A DNA stretch of 64,000 nucleotides from Macrostomum hystrix (taxonomy: Eukaryota > Platyhelminthes > Macrostomidae). The stretch is taken from positions 4,060,001 to 4,124,000 of the forward strand of contig CATNEN010000001.1 in assembly GCA_950097015.1 (NCBI GenBank), read 5' to 3'. The translations under genes and the position numbers were made by a program. Under the pieces are notes generated by a model. That model worked only from the letters and a program-made list of their open reading frames with translations. It was not told the DNA's origin and searched no databases. Below, in pieces: positions 29,770 through 40,849 of the stretch; position 1 is the stretch's first letter; each line of letters opens with the position of its first letter.

Positions 29770-30800
29770 TTTATTAAATTTGTTCTCTTCCCCAAATTAC
29801 TTCACATCGAAAGAGGCAGCTTGAGTAGAAAAAGAGCGACGGAAGGCGCTGGCGAAATAGAGCTGAGTACTGAGAGAAAAATAATGAGTGACACGAGGTT
29901 TGTGGGAAAGAACAAGGCAGATTAGGGCAAGGATTTGAGGAAGGGCGAGATGGAGGTAAGGGGAGCGATGGGCGACAGTGAGACAAATGTACCTACTTTT
30001 TGACATTTAAATAGCTTTCAGACGCTATCGTCTCTGTTTTGTCTGTTGTGTCTTCTTTAAAACTTCTTTTGCACAAGTCTCATTGTAACGTCTTGTGCAT
30101 TTTGAAGTTTTTTTACTGTTTCTTGAACATTTACGTGCGCATTTGACAACCGTGGCATTTTTTCTTAGCTTTTCAAATTAAATAGCTTTTATGCAATAAA
30201 GTCTAATCGTTATTTGACAGTTTTATAACGTAATTTTTTTAATCGTACATTTGCTTCTAAAAAATAAGAATATTTTGACACGTTTTCGCTCATTTATCGC
30301 GTCGTTCTTTGATACAAATTCGTGTCCAGAACATATTCCGGTACTTCTTTTTTTTAATCCAGCTAAGAGATCTAAAAGATCTACCTTAGTCTGTCCAAAA
30401 AGTTCTTAGACACCCCTCATATCTCAGCATCTGTTCGACCGATTTTGATGAAAATGTATACAAACATGGGTCTATATTTGATTAATTCAGTGCTAGAGTT
30501 TCAGCTTGGTCGTATAGACAGAACAAAAGCAATCGATCATTTACTGACGAACCTACGAAATTAGCAATACGATTTTTAAACAGCATCGGATCTGGACCTC
30601 ACTCTAAACTGGGAGGTTGTGAAATCGCAGCTTGTTTTTAGAGGAATAAAAGCTTTCGCTGAGTATTAATTAATCATTACTTTCAAGCTGCGAGGGTTTA
30701 GCCATAGACAAAAAGCAGATAGAACGAAGCAGTAGGCAGCATTAGACTGAGTGCGCAGAACGAACGTCAGATTGAAATGCTGAGATGCAGAACCAACCTC
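29770..30800. other. Intergenic stretch with a Tc1/mariner-like scrap
   Basis: No supported ORF. The block 30390-30640 (GTCCAAAAAGTTCTTAGACA, then ATCTGTTCGACCGATTTTGA) has the look of the flank of a Tc1/mariner-type element, but I cannot prove it. Confidence 0.35.
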
Positions 30801-30813
30801 GGACGGTTTAAGA

Positions 30814-30942
30814 ATGGCTAGTGCATATGGCGATAAAGTTTCGCAGCGCCTGATCGTTTTTGCTTTTGCGGACGAAGGCATATCCGTGAACACTATCCAC
30901 CAGAGATTAGTCAGCCGTTTTGGAGATGATGCCTGCGGCTAG
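30814..30942 (+). pseudogene. Helix-turn-helix-like transposase N-terminal fragment
   Basis: A 42-residue ORF, too short for usual cutoffs. YGDKVSQRLIVFAFADEGIS and VNTIHQRLVSRFGDDA resemble the first helix-turn-helix of mariner-type transposases. A TAG ends it at 30940-30942 and nothing similar follows. The assignment is weak. Confidence 0.3.
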
Positions 30943-31212
30943 TAGCAAACAAATGGATTGCTACTAACAGCTTGCTAGGTCTCGTTTCTATCAGAAAAAC
31001 AAACAGAAGACATGGATCACATCTTGTATCCTAGTTTAGTGTCTTAGAAATAAGTTCCTTTCACTTATATTGATATTGCTTCCGTAAACCACTGTTAAAA
31101 GTCTAGGAGATAACTGTTTCTTAAACATTAGTGTCCACAATGCATATTGTTTCTAGTACGGCTAGTGCGGGTTTCACAGATCAAGTGAATCCGTATGGAA
31201 ATTTTAAATAGA

Positions 31213-32037
31213 TCATCTTGCTCGTCCCACACGCCGTTTGCGAAGCACCATCTGAGATTTTACTTGCCGCGATCGCAGCTGCATCGGGACAACCGACTCT
31301 TGCTCGTCTCCGCCCAGCTCCTGCTCGTCGCCGCCCAGCTCCTGCTCGTCGCCGCCCAGCTCCTGCTCGTCGCCGCCCAGCTCCTGCTCGTCGCCGCCCA
31401 GCTCCTGTTCGTCGCCGCCTAGCTCCTGCTCGTCGCCGCCTAGCTCCTGCTCGCCGATGTTTACTTCAAGGTTATTGACTAACTCTTCGTTATAACGGCT
31501 ATGATTGGGATCATTGTTCTGTAACGGAATAGCTGCACAGAGATCAACCACAGAATGAAGCATACGAAGAACGCTGTCATTCCCACGGAGCGCCCACTGG
31601 GTGAGCGAACGTTGAAGTACACGTCGCATGTGTGGTGATGTGCACGGACGAGCAAGGCAAGGTTGGTGAGGTAAATTTACTGTCTGAGACGGTGTAGAAA
31701 GACGACGAAGCCACTCTTTACCATTTTGGTGGTGCTCGCCATGGATTGCTCCACCATATACGCCATGTAGAAATACAGCCACTTTAGGCTCCTCAATGGA
31801 AGTAATAACAGACACTCGGTCTTTACCACATCGCTTGTAGCCATGCCGACTGTAAATGTGAACACAAGACGCAGTCATTCCACGAGTACAAACACAAAGC
31901 CTTTGGCATATACTGCGCAACGGTAGATCTTGTGGGACTGCAAACACCACAATTACAGAACCATCAGGACATGGCAGTGGCGGACCAGGCTGCGGTAAGT
32001 CCACAGTAGGTGTAGTCTGTAGGAGGTTCAGCTGCAA
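31213..32037 (-). CDS. Unknown protein with seven GGDEQEL repeats
   Basis: 274 codons, open on the minus strand. The N-terminal ~190 residues have several Cys and His (CQRLCVCTRG, CVHIYSRHGYKRCG, HGVYGGAIHGEHH) but no family I recognise. Near residues 195-250 there are seven copies of the acidic heptapeptide GEQELGGDEQ-type unit, encoded by a 21-bp tandem repeat. The C-terminus is basic (RSRQVKSQMVLRKRRVGRAR). The plus strand is also open over the repeat, so coding is supported only by length and composition. It lies between the two transposase genes on the opposite strand and may be transposon cargo. Confidence 0.4.
   Translation of the reverse strand: MQLNLLQTTPTVDLPQPGPPLPCPDGSVIVVFAVPQDLPLRSICQRLCVCTRGMTASCVHIYSRHGYKRCGKDRVSVITSIEEPKVAVFLHGVYGGAIHGEHHQNGKEWLRRLSTPSQTVNLPHQPCLARPCTSPHMRRVLQRSLTQWALRGNDSVLRMLHSVVDLCAAIPLQNNDPNHSRYNEELVNNLEVNIGEQELGGDEQELGGDEQELGGDEQELGGDEQELGGDEQELGGDEQELGGDEQESVVPMQLRSRQVKSQMVLRKRRVGRAR
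31310..31460. repeat. 21-bp tandem repeat
   Basis: Seven copies of CAGCTCCTGCTCGTCGCCGC plus one base, nearly identical, in frame with the minus-strand ORF. Confidence 0.95.
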
Positions 32038-32039
32038 TT

Positions 32040-34062
32040 TTTATGGGATTTTAGAAGTCTAACATTAGCATCTAAATTGACAGACACTCTGAAAGACTAG
32101 GATCAGGGATAGTAGTACTACAGAGATACTATTTGTGCTTGTCCTATAGTTACTACACTTTACATTTTTGCACCAACCCAATGCAAACTGAAAACTAGTG
32201 TATACTATCTGATACCTTTAATTGTAGTCATAACAGATAAAATGCAAAGTAGGAACAAAATGCTATAATTGTATAAAACTTTTTTAGCAGTCTAATTAGA
32301 AGGCTATGACAAAAAAGTACATATTGCATTTTGTTATTATTCATTCCAAATTTTGTCCAAAAGATATTATAATTAGAAAATGTAATAGGCTATCCTTAAA
32401 ATGTCCTAAAATACTCACTATTTTCAAAATTGAATTTGCACCAAAGTAATTTGTTTTAATGTTCAAATCATATAGTAAACTTTGTTAAAACACTCAAATA
32501 TTCTACATATATTTTATTTAGATGCCTAATTAGAGTACAAAATTAAATTGCTAAAAATATCTTGAAAAATTACTATAAATATATAGGTCGTTAGGCTCAA
32601 AGGAATCATCTTACTAATGAGCAACAAAGAGCAATTAGCTTGAAAGTGAGCAAATCATTGAAGTCTAAATTCAATAAATATTCTAATCATTTAGATTGTG
32701 TAGCCTAATTGCTATGACCCTGTAGATCACAATGCCTAGACTGTAAGAAAGAGTGCCAAGCTGCTTGGGCACAATACCACTACCAAGGAGAGGAAGTTGA
32801 GACAAGAGGAATATTAGTAGTAAAGTGTATGAATAAGTTAGAACCAAGAGAAAGAATAATAGAGAGCTCTAGGGCAAAAATATATAACAAACTAAGTCTA
32901 GTTATCAACTTAAAAGCATTTCCAATTTGCTATTAAATTTATGAGGCCAATAGACAAAGTGAGAAAGCAAATTTTAATGACCCCCATTAGATTATAGTCC
33001 TTTCTAAATTTATTCTTCCTATTGTCAAATTCTATAAGTATAATCAATATCATGGTTTTGTTATTCCCTAAACTTCCTTAAAGTAGAGTAGGATAAAGTA
33101 AAACAGTAACTCTAATTAGATCATGATCCATTCCTAAATATAGAAGTGCTTCACAGCCTGCCACAATATAAGAAGAATCTAAAATGAGTTTTCAGAAACC
33201 TATCAAAAGCCATCCATAGCAATGCCCAATGGCAGTGTCAAACAAGGCATGGCCAAAAATAATTGAGTATACATAGTATTGCGCTTCTGGTATACAAAGC
33301 ATAAATATATAAACTTTTAAAGCACGGCTGGCATATGGTATATGGCATTTCATACTTATACTTTACACAATCTGCTTAATTTTTAATGAATAAATTTAAT
33401 GTTAATCATAAAAAACTTCGACATTGAAATTCACTTTGAATTGAGGCAAAAATATACCGAGCCTCTATTAGAGGTAATTTATTTGCGATACTATGCATCA
33501 ACTAAAAAACGATGCTTTAATATTAGTTTGCACCTTACGCTAGCTTAAAGGGCTACACAATAACTAAGTCAAACGTAAACGAAAATGCCTGTTAAAAATA
33601 CGAAAGCAAAATACAGTAAAACAAATTACCCATTACCCTAACTTTGCTCATACAAGTTAAAACCACTTGATATTACACATTATGGCAGAAGATGTAAAAG
33701 TAAGCTTAACTATTGATTTTCGATTCTCAATGACGGGGGTAGGGGTCGGGTAGTTTTGGGTAGCCTTTTGGAGTAAAACACTACCAACAAAAATAAACGT
33801 GAATTTCATCATAATCTTTCAGTTTTTCACCTAAAAAAATTCCACACTAGAAGCTGCATAGGTTAGGCATATTTTCTGGACGATTTGAAGCGGGTAGACG
33901 CCTAAAATCATCGGGTAGCCTTTTACCCCATTTTTCGGGTATTGTTTTACCCCTTACCGATCTTGGTACTGTTAATACGAGGGTACACGTGCAGAACGCT
34001 GGCTTAAAAAACCGCACTTTTACGTAACGTAAACAACCGCTTAGAAACTATGGAAGGTGGAA
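32040..34062. other. AT-rich stretch without genes
   Basis: No ORF or RNA gene seen. At 33725-33965 the motif GGGTAGCCTTTT occurs twice, with related G/C-rich pieces (TTACCCCATTTTTCGGGT). At 33966-34013 is a copy of the ~40-bp sequence also found at 14418-14460. Confidence 0.55.
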
Positions 34063-34208
34063 ATCCTTCTTGTGTGTAGGATATTGTGTATGAAAGACTA
34101 CAGTTATACAAAATATTTTCCTTTTTAGTTTGCACCTTTAAACAAAAATTAGCACAATTTTAAAACCAATATGCACGTGTGTTCACTCGGTGCGCTAATA
34201 GTAGATAT
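34063..34208 (+). repeat. Left 146-bp terminal inverted repeat
   Basis: Begins ATCCTTCTTGTGTGTAGG and ends GCTAATAGTAGATAT. Its reverse complement is at 44290-44435 with no mismatch seen. Confidence 0.9.
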
Positions 34209-34931
34209 CGTGCTTTTTCAGTTCGAAAGCTACGATACTGCAGGGGTAGTGAAAGCAATAACATTTTCTATCGTGTCAGTGATTTCTAATTTGTTGGCCA
34301 ACAACACACTAAGGCGATATATTATCAAAGTGCATTTATGTATGCATTTTTCTTAATATACACTGTAGACAAGTGTCAAATGAATTTTGTAATTGAGACC
34401 TATTGAGACCGAAAGTAGCTACTTTTTTCTCATATTTTTTTACAAACAGACCCACGAATATGCTGCAATGCAATGATTCTGCAGGAAAATTATTCTTTTT
34501 TATGTGATTTGTGAAATAAAAATCGTTAAAGGCTGTTAGTGTAATCTGACAAACTTGCATATATATTTTACTGCATTTCTTATATAGTTCTTCATGGTGG
34601 TCCTAATTCTCAATAGAAAGGAGATAAATTATATTGTATATAATATTTGAATGCTAAAAAGTATAGATTATAACATATTTACATAACTGTCTTAACTAAC
34701 ATGATATAAAAATCAAACTTTTTCATGGAGCCAACAGAATTTCTGACTCTAAAACAATTTCACCAATAAAATAGAATATTTCCCAATAGAATAGGAATGT
34801 CCCCACTTCTATTCCCTCTAAAATTGCTATCCATTACAATATTGCTTAATTGTAAGTGTGACAAAAAAGAATTTACTGTCATTATCACTTTGTTAATTGG
34901 CCTATATATGATATATATAAATAGACATGAG

Positions 34932-35345
34932 ATTCATATATTTCTTGTTCCTTCAATACCTGCTCTACTGCCTTTGCCAAGACTGCATTGCAGTGCCCCA
35001 TCTGTTTGTCAGGCACATAATAGACACGAAATTCATGTCCTTCTTGTTCCTTCTATACCTGCTCTACTGCCTTTGCCAAGACTGCATTGCAGTGCCCCAT
35101 CTGTTTGTCAGGCACATAATAGACACGAAATTCATGTCCTTCTTGTTCCTTCAATACCTGCTCTACTGCCTTTGCCTAGACTGCATTGCAGTGCCCCATC
35201 TGCTTGTAAGGCACATAATACACACGAAATTCATGTCCTACTTCTTGTTCCTTCAATACCTGCTCTACTGCCTTTGCCTAGACTGCATTGCAGTGCCCCA
35301 TCTGCTTGTAAGGCACATAATAGACACAAAATTCATGTCCTTCTA
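34932..35345. repeat. 99-bp tandem repeat
   Basis: Four copies plus a partial one; ATTCATGTCC recurs at 35031, 35130, 35229 and 35331 (spacing 99, 99, 102), with a diverged start at 34932. The period is a multiple of three, so more than one frame stays open through it. I do not take those frames as genes. It lies in the probable leader of the transposase gene. Confidence 0.95.
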
Positions 35346-35481
35346 GTTCCCTCAATTTATCTGTCATGCGTTTGGCATCTGTCTGGCATGTGCTTCTGTT
35401 TTGCGTGTCATGCCGATCATTTTCTTGTTTGATGCGAATTGCGTTGCGGTTGCAGGAAAGAAAATAATTATTTTCGTTTCA

Positions 35482-37680
35482 GGCCGTCAAGGATCGTGAC
35501 GAAGAAATTCTTTCCGCACTGCGTCGCCTCCGGTGTTGCATTTCCATCGATGATCTTACAAGTGGGCCTGGTGTTGGAAGCTCTCCGGCGTTTAGCTTGC
35601 TGTTAGAGCAGCTAAATATTCTCTTTCCAAATAAGTACACTTTCTCGACTCTAAAAATCGTTAGAGTCGATCTTCAGCAGAACAGGCGGCAACTAAAGAC
35701 TTCTGCGGAAAGTATCTTAGACCTAAACGCTGAGGAATCCAGAGTGAGTGAGGAGGAGGAGGGCCCAAACAGACCGGAAAGTGGAAATCATCAAATAACC
35801 GAGGATCCTGCGGAATCATTGTTGCCAATCTGCGCAACATTTGACTGTTTAAATGAAAAATGGATGGCGATTGACCGTGCAGGACAAGACGCTACAAGTA
35901 GACGTACTGCCATCGGCGACTTTAATTGCACTTTACTCACGGAAGTACAAAATCGCTTTGTAACTGGATGTAGCTTGGTGATTGCACGAAGTTCCTTCGA
36001 CGGCACAGCTTCTGTAAAGTACACACTTGGCTGCTCTGCAAAACTTCGGGAAGAAGGCACCATTCGATCTAATTGTCCCGGTCAATGGAAATTGAACGTC
36101 CGTGGCATGGACATTCGGTTACGAATTATATGCAGGCCTGCGGACCACGCTCCAAAAGCTTGCAAGGTTCGAGGTGCGGCACTGAAAGCCAAGTGTCAAA
36201 CGGGGTCCGTCGCTGCTTTGCAGGCCTCAGTCGCTGCATTCGAGGAAGATCCTCGTTATATGCCTTCGCAGAAAACACTTTGTAACGTTCGACAGCACAG
36301 TAAGTCTAAGAAAAGGGCTTGTCCGTCTGATGCAGTGCACAATTTGCTCCTGGAAATTCGAAGTTCACCAACTCTTCATGACTATGTGCAGTACATTGAA
36401 TTTACTAGCCATGAATCACCTGCAGTGCTTGCCATGTACCACAAGAGCATGGCAGCAGAAGCGCTCTTGAGTATGAAACTGGAAAAGCAGCCAATTAATC
36501 TTGTCATCGATTCCACCGGTGCATCGATTAATAGCTGGCCTGGTGGCCTGCCAGAGAAGCCGATATACCATTATGCACTTGTAGGGGGTCGGTGGCAGAG
36601 CGGTTAACGCGTTTGCCACTCGCACCACAGTCCCTAAGTTCGATTCCACGGCGAGGCCACATTTATTTGGGGCGCAGCCGCGGAGAGAAGGCTTGGGGGC
36701 TTGTCGTGCAATTTACGCCCTTGAGGGCCAACCTCCAAGGCACAGTTCGAGTGTACACTGCCTGACGATGAGAAAGTCAGGGCAGATGTACACACCTGTG
36801 TGAGCGTATGCCTGCGTACAGTATCTGTGTGCGTGTGTGCTCAGGAGTCAGCGAAATGGGCAGAATTGCCTCCTCGCTGGCTGCGGGTCTAGTGTCACCA
36901 AACTATGTGTCATTGCCCGCAGCCCTCCTGCAATTATTATTATTATTATTATTATGCACTTGTTTTGCCATCACAGGGAGATTTCTGTCAAGCGTCCTTA
37001 CTAGATGTCGTATCGTGTCATCACGACACGGTTCAACTGATAAGCATGCTGGCAAAATGGCGGCAGTATATTTTGCGGGTTCCTAGATGCAGTAACATCG
37101 TCATCGCTAAGGCGACGACGGATTTTAATTGGCCTACTTTGCATGCCCTCCTATACGTGTTTAATAGGATGGAGATAAGACAGTACATCGATTGGTGCTT
37201 TCTTGTTGGCCTTCAGGAAGAAAATTCCCAGGTTGGTGTGCCACCATCCATGCGTGCGACACTATCTCAGGCACAGCAATGCACGGCAGTTGTGCTAGGG
37301 CGAAGTCACATTATGAATGAGTTTAGAAATTGGAAGGAGGTGCGCAGTGCAATCCTGGCCGTTCAATTGCTCTATTTGCAGGGATTTGCACTGATTGTCG
37401 CCAGCAAGTCTTCAGCAGAGGGTCTAGAAAGTCTGCGAAACCTGTTGTATGTGCTTCAGGAGCGAGATGCGGCCAAAGCTCTGCCATACGTCGAGGTCAT
37501 GAAGAATGGTACAGTTGCCTGGCTTGAACAGCAGGAAAATGTTTGCACTGTAGAGGATGTAGACTTGCAAGCAGACACAACAATCCGTTCATCGTCGCGG
37601 TTCTATCGGCAGGCTCAACAAATTCTCATCATATCAAAGCATCATGCAATCAGAGGCAGGAATCGGAAATCGTGATGATC
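35482..37680 (+). pseudogene. DDE transposase core, MULE-like, interrupted by a SINE
   Basis: The exon opens after an acceptor (TTTCGTTTCAG, ending 35481). An acidic segment (SVSEEEEGPNRPE-like, about 35740) and a Cys-containing DNA-binding-like region (LGCSAKL...NCPGQWKL, 36020-36100) precede INLVIDSTGASINSW (first Asp, about 36508). The SINE at 36583-36950 follows; then the same frame resumes with LLDVVSCHHDTVQLISMLAKW and ATTDFNWPTLHALLYVFN (second Asp, about 37120). The parallel with LDATG...SDFSW in the 26399 gene shows they belong to one superfamily. Near 37650-37680 the frame closes and conserved sequence continues in another frame, so there is also an indel. Confidence 0.65.
36583..36950 (+). 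mobile_element. tRNA-derived SINE, copy 1
   Basis: The head has RNA polymerase III boxes: A box GGTGGCAGAGCGG (about 36590) and B box GTTCGATTCC (about 36640). The body matches 60475-60752. It ends in an (ATT)n run. A perfect 13-bp duplication, ATTATGCACTTGT, flanks it at 36570-36582 and 36951-36963. It sits inside the transposase ORF; the codon frame on both sides agrees, so the insertion came after the ORF was formed. Confidence 0.92.
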
Positions 37681-39441
37681 AGCGCTTATGTCAACGATAA
37701 GCTAGCACAGAGGATTGTCGATTTGCACGCGTATTTTCCGCTTTTCAGTAGCCTAATGATAGATGCGCAACGTCATTTTACCGGCAAAGTCAATGTCACC
37801 GATATGAGAAACAGCGAGGGTAGCGTTGAAGTGTACCATCGGACAGTGCGTGAATCTGTTATGGGCGGTCGATCGAGACCGCTTTTGGAGTTTCTTGAGC
37901 TACTCGAGGAATTCTCCAGAGGTCGTTTAAAGTATCGACTTGCGAAGTCTATTTGTGTCCAGAACCCAAATTATAGAATTCAGAAGGCGTCGTTACAAAC
38001 CCAGCATGGAGACCATGCGGTCGGATCTGGGCGCCAGCAGAGGCCGTCTGACTCGAGAGCGCCGTCACAAGGTCAGCGCGAAGACCATGCGGTCGGATCT
38101 GGGCGCCAGCAGAGGCCGTCTGACTTGAGAGCGCCGTCACAAGGTCAGCGCGAAGACCATGCGGTCGGATCTGGGCACCAGCAGAGGCCGTCTGACTCGA
38201 GAGCGCCGTCACAAGGTCAGCGCGAAGACCATGCGGTCGGATCTGGGCGCCAGCAGAGGCCGTCTGACTCGAGAGCGCCGTCACAAGGTCAGCGCGAAGA
38301 CCATGCGGTCGGATCTGGGCGCCAGCAGAGGCCGTCTGACTCGAGAGCGCCGTCACAAGGTCAGCACGAAGACCATGCGGTCGGAGCGTCGCGGCGAATT
38401 TCCGCATCATTTTCTGTTCTAACTCCGATTCGTAATTCGTTCCAAGATACCTCATCTAGCTCTACACAAGCCGTCATACAGAACCGCAGATCAACTCATC
38501 AACCAACTGCAAAGCATTTTCCACATGGAAAATATTTTAGAGCAAGTAATGATAATGGACTAGGAAAGCAAACAGGACTCAACGGCGTGTGCCTGGCGAA
38601 TACAGTCGTTGTAAAGAGCTACCAAGGCTGGCCTGGTCGACATGCTCCTGTCGATGTTCAACTACTGGGGATGTGTGCCGTCAATCATGTTGTCATGGCC
38701 ATTATATTTCATCTACGAGAGCACTCTACATTTAAAGAAGAATTTTCCCGTCAGTATGACCATACAACGATTGGTGCCTGTCTACTTCGCATAACTGTTG
38801 CCGCAACGCAACAAGAGGCACAGACCGCTCTGCTCGACGCTATCTTGGGGTCTGACTACAGGCGACAATTTTTGGACAAGGTAGTAGCAGCTAGTCAGAC
38901 TGTTTGCGTCAACCACAATGACGGAGAGGAAGGTGAAATAATCCAGCTCATGTTGCGGCCAATTCTCGAGAGCACTTCGCGGAGGGCAACGTGTACCCAT
39001 GGACACGAATGCTAATTTGACAAATTTTGCTACTTGCAGGAGGCACTAAGTTTTCAGCCTGACGTGAGCCAACGAAGCGTTGCACATATTATTGATGCTG
39101 AGTTTAACCAGCCGGAAATTAAACTCTGCCAGTACGGAATGACTTCCAAGTGCCACGCAGCAATGACAGTTTCTCCTAGGAGGCCGGTCCCTCTGCTGCT
39201 CATCTGGCCAGGAATGGGCACAGTCGAGAATCTTCGTGGGGAAGTCGAGGTCGGCTGTGATATTCTGATGCTCGCTGGAGTCACATACTTTAACCACCAG
39301 AACAAGCACTACCAGCTTCGATTTCGGAAAGCCGGACGAATGGAGATTTTTGACGATCGGCAGTCGCACAACAATCGCATGGCTATTCCAATCGACGCTG
39401 TTCCTTATAGCGCCGTGTACTGTCGACATCATAAATCGTAA
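37681..39441 (+). pseudogene. Transposase C-terminal part with a USP-like cysteine protease domain
   Basis: The frame 37543-39015 continues in register to 39441 past a TAA at 39013-39015. It starts with NSEGSVEVYHRTVRES (possible catalytic Glu), then LKYRLAKS. A low-complexity segment of 24-residue repeats follows. The last ~290 codons look like a ubiquitin-specific protease (C19): MCAVNHVVMAIIFHL fits the Cys box (Cys codon 38674-38676), and NKHYQLRF ... EIFDDRQ ... YSAVYCR fits the His box (His 39307-39309, Asp 39352-39357). The Cys-to-His distance, ~211 codons, is short for USPs. The activity and role are inferred. It could remove ubiquitin from the transposase or from host factors; some plant MULEs carry a different, ULP1-type protease. 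The domain call needs a profile search. Confidence 0.5.
38011..38385 (+). repeat. 72-bp coding tandem repeat
   Basis: Five complete copies (38011, 38083, 38155, 38227, 38299) and a partial sixth at 38371. Each encodes 24 residues containing HAVGSGRQQRPSDSRAPSQG. Copies differ by one or two bases. Being a multiple of three, the array keeps the reading frame; the minus strand is also open. Confidence 0.97.
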
Positions 39442-39444
39442 CTG

Positions 39445-40285
39445 TTCTGAATAATACGCTCGTATAAAAGTTGGTGCCTAATAAGTCGTTCGTTGTAGTG
39501 TAATGTAATCTACTTAAGTAGTCCGTGTGCTACTCTTAGCTCGTATATGTGAGTGACAGATTTGTCTTTTCACTTTTGTCTGCTTTTGCATATGACATTT
39601 TAAATGTTGATGTTCTTGTCGTTTAGTGCAAATGAGGTGCTCCAAAAGCTTCCGAATGCTTAAGCATAAGTTTGGCAGACAGCAAACAGCGTGCCGATTT
39701 TTCCACCCCATCCCTTCTTGCAGAAGCGACCTGCTCTCAAAGCGTGCCGATTTCTCTCAATTGTAATTGCTGAATGCAATCAGACTTTTGCATTTCCGTC
39801 TTGAAACAAGACTGTTTATTATTTTTTAGGCATACAGTAGATCTTGCATTCTTCCCCAATTCAGAAAAAATCGCGTGTACTCGTAGAAGTATCGCTCAAA
39901 ATACCCGAATTCAAGGCTTTGACCAAATGACACTTTTGTGCAAGACAATATTTTAAGCTCACTTCAAGCTATCAGCTTACTATCGCTATCGCCTATATTT
40001 TTTCTATGGAAGATGTGATGTTCTCAATTCGTACGAGCGTACAGCTTCTCTATTTACCAAAAAACTGACGGAGAACATCGCCAGTCACTAGTAGTAGCGA
40101 AATCATATTTCAGGTACATTTGTTGCAGTAGAGAACATAAGACAACGAATAGATGAATAGGCTAATCATCCTTATTGGCGACGTACTCAAGTGGTTCTGC
40201 ACATAGCGTTTGCTGTTCAAATCTGTTCCGCCGAATACCAAAAAGCAGTAAAGGAGGAAATAATAGCACACACAAGAGCATTAAT
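39445..40285. other. Stretch between transposase and first cargo gene
   Basis: No supported gene. The transposase stop is followed by A/T-rich sequence. No good poly(A) signal chosen. Confidence 0.5.
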
Positions 40286-40836
40286 TTACATCTGGGCCAT
40301 TCTTCTGGTAAAATAAGTCTTACGACCAGTCCCACCAGTAATATCACTCAGATCAGCCTTCCTCTTTCGTCGCTTCTTCTTTTTATCTCCCTCTCTCTCC
40401 TTTGCCGCCTGCTCTCGCTCTTTCGCCGCCGCCTGCTCTCGCTCTTTCGCCGCCGCCTGCTCTCGCTCTTCGCCACCGCCTGCTGTCGCTCCCTCGCCGC
40501 CGCCGCCTGCTCTCGCTCCCTCGCCGCCGCCTGCTCTCGCTCTTCCGCCGCCTCTAGCTCCCTCGCTGCCGCCGCCTTTCGTTCTCCCGCCGTCGCCGGC
40601 ATGTCCACACTCCCAACTGCTGCAGCTACACGAACTTCGGCTTGCAACTGCCGAATGCAGGCGATAGAAATGTTCAATACAGAAATTAATTCCACTGGCG
40701 AAAACGATGAGGCCGATTCGAGATGCCTCAACGCCTCTGATATGTGCTCCGCAACAGACAGGCGACATATTTTCTTGTCCACAACCTTCCATCCATTGAT
40801 TTCGAGCCACACCTTACCCGTTTTCTGCGTCTTCAT
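40286..40836 (-). pseudogene. Cargo gene A: coiled-coil protein, one frameshift
   Basis: ATG at 40836. The N-terminal ~65 residues (VWLEINGWKVVDKKI, EALRHLESASS, LNISIACIRQ) resemble the same part of cargo gene B (MWLERHNWRRSD, QALEHLEAAASS, IRVSISCVQR). A Glu/Arg/Ala-rich coiled coil of short repeats (EREQAAA type) follows. Near 40465-40475 one base is missing and the frame shifts; the other frame continues the same repeat and ends with KKKKRRKRKADLSDITGG and RKTYFTRR, a basic tail. There is no recognised family. The protein may be nuclear and form coiled-coil oligomers (inference). It is transcribed opposite to the transposase. Confidence 0.5.
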
Positions 40837-40849
40837 TTTCTAGACAATT

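Noticed and set aside
34797-35432. 211-codon ORF over the 99-bp repeats
   Set aside because: A repeat whose period is a multiple of three keeps several frames open; two overlapping frames are equally long. No family-like sequence.
36583-36660. Functional tRNA gene
   Set aside because: A and B boxes are present but no complete cloverleaf; it is followed by the SINE body and present twice.
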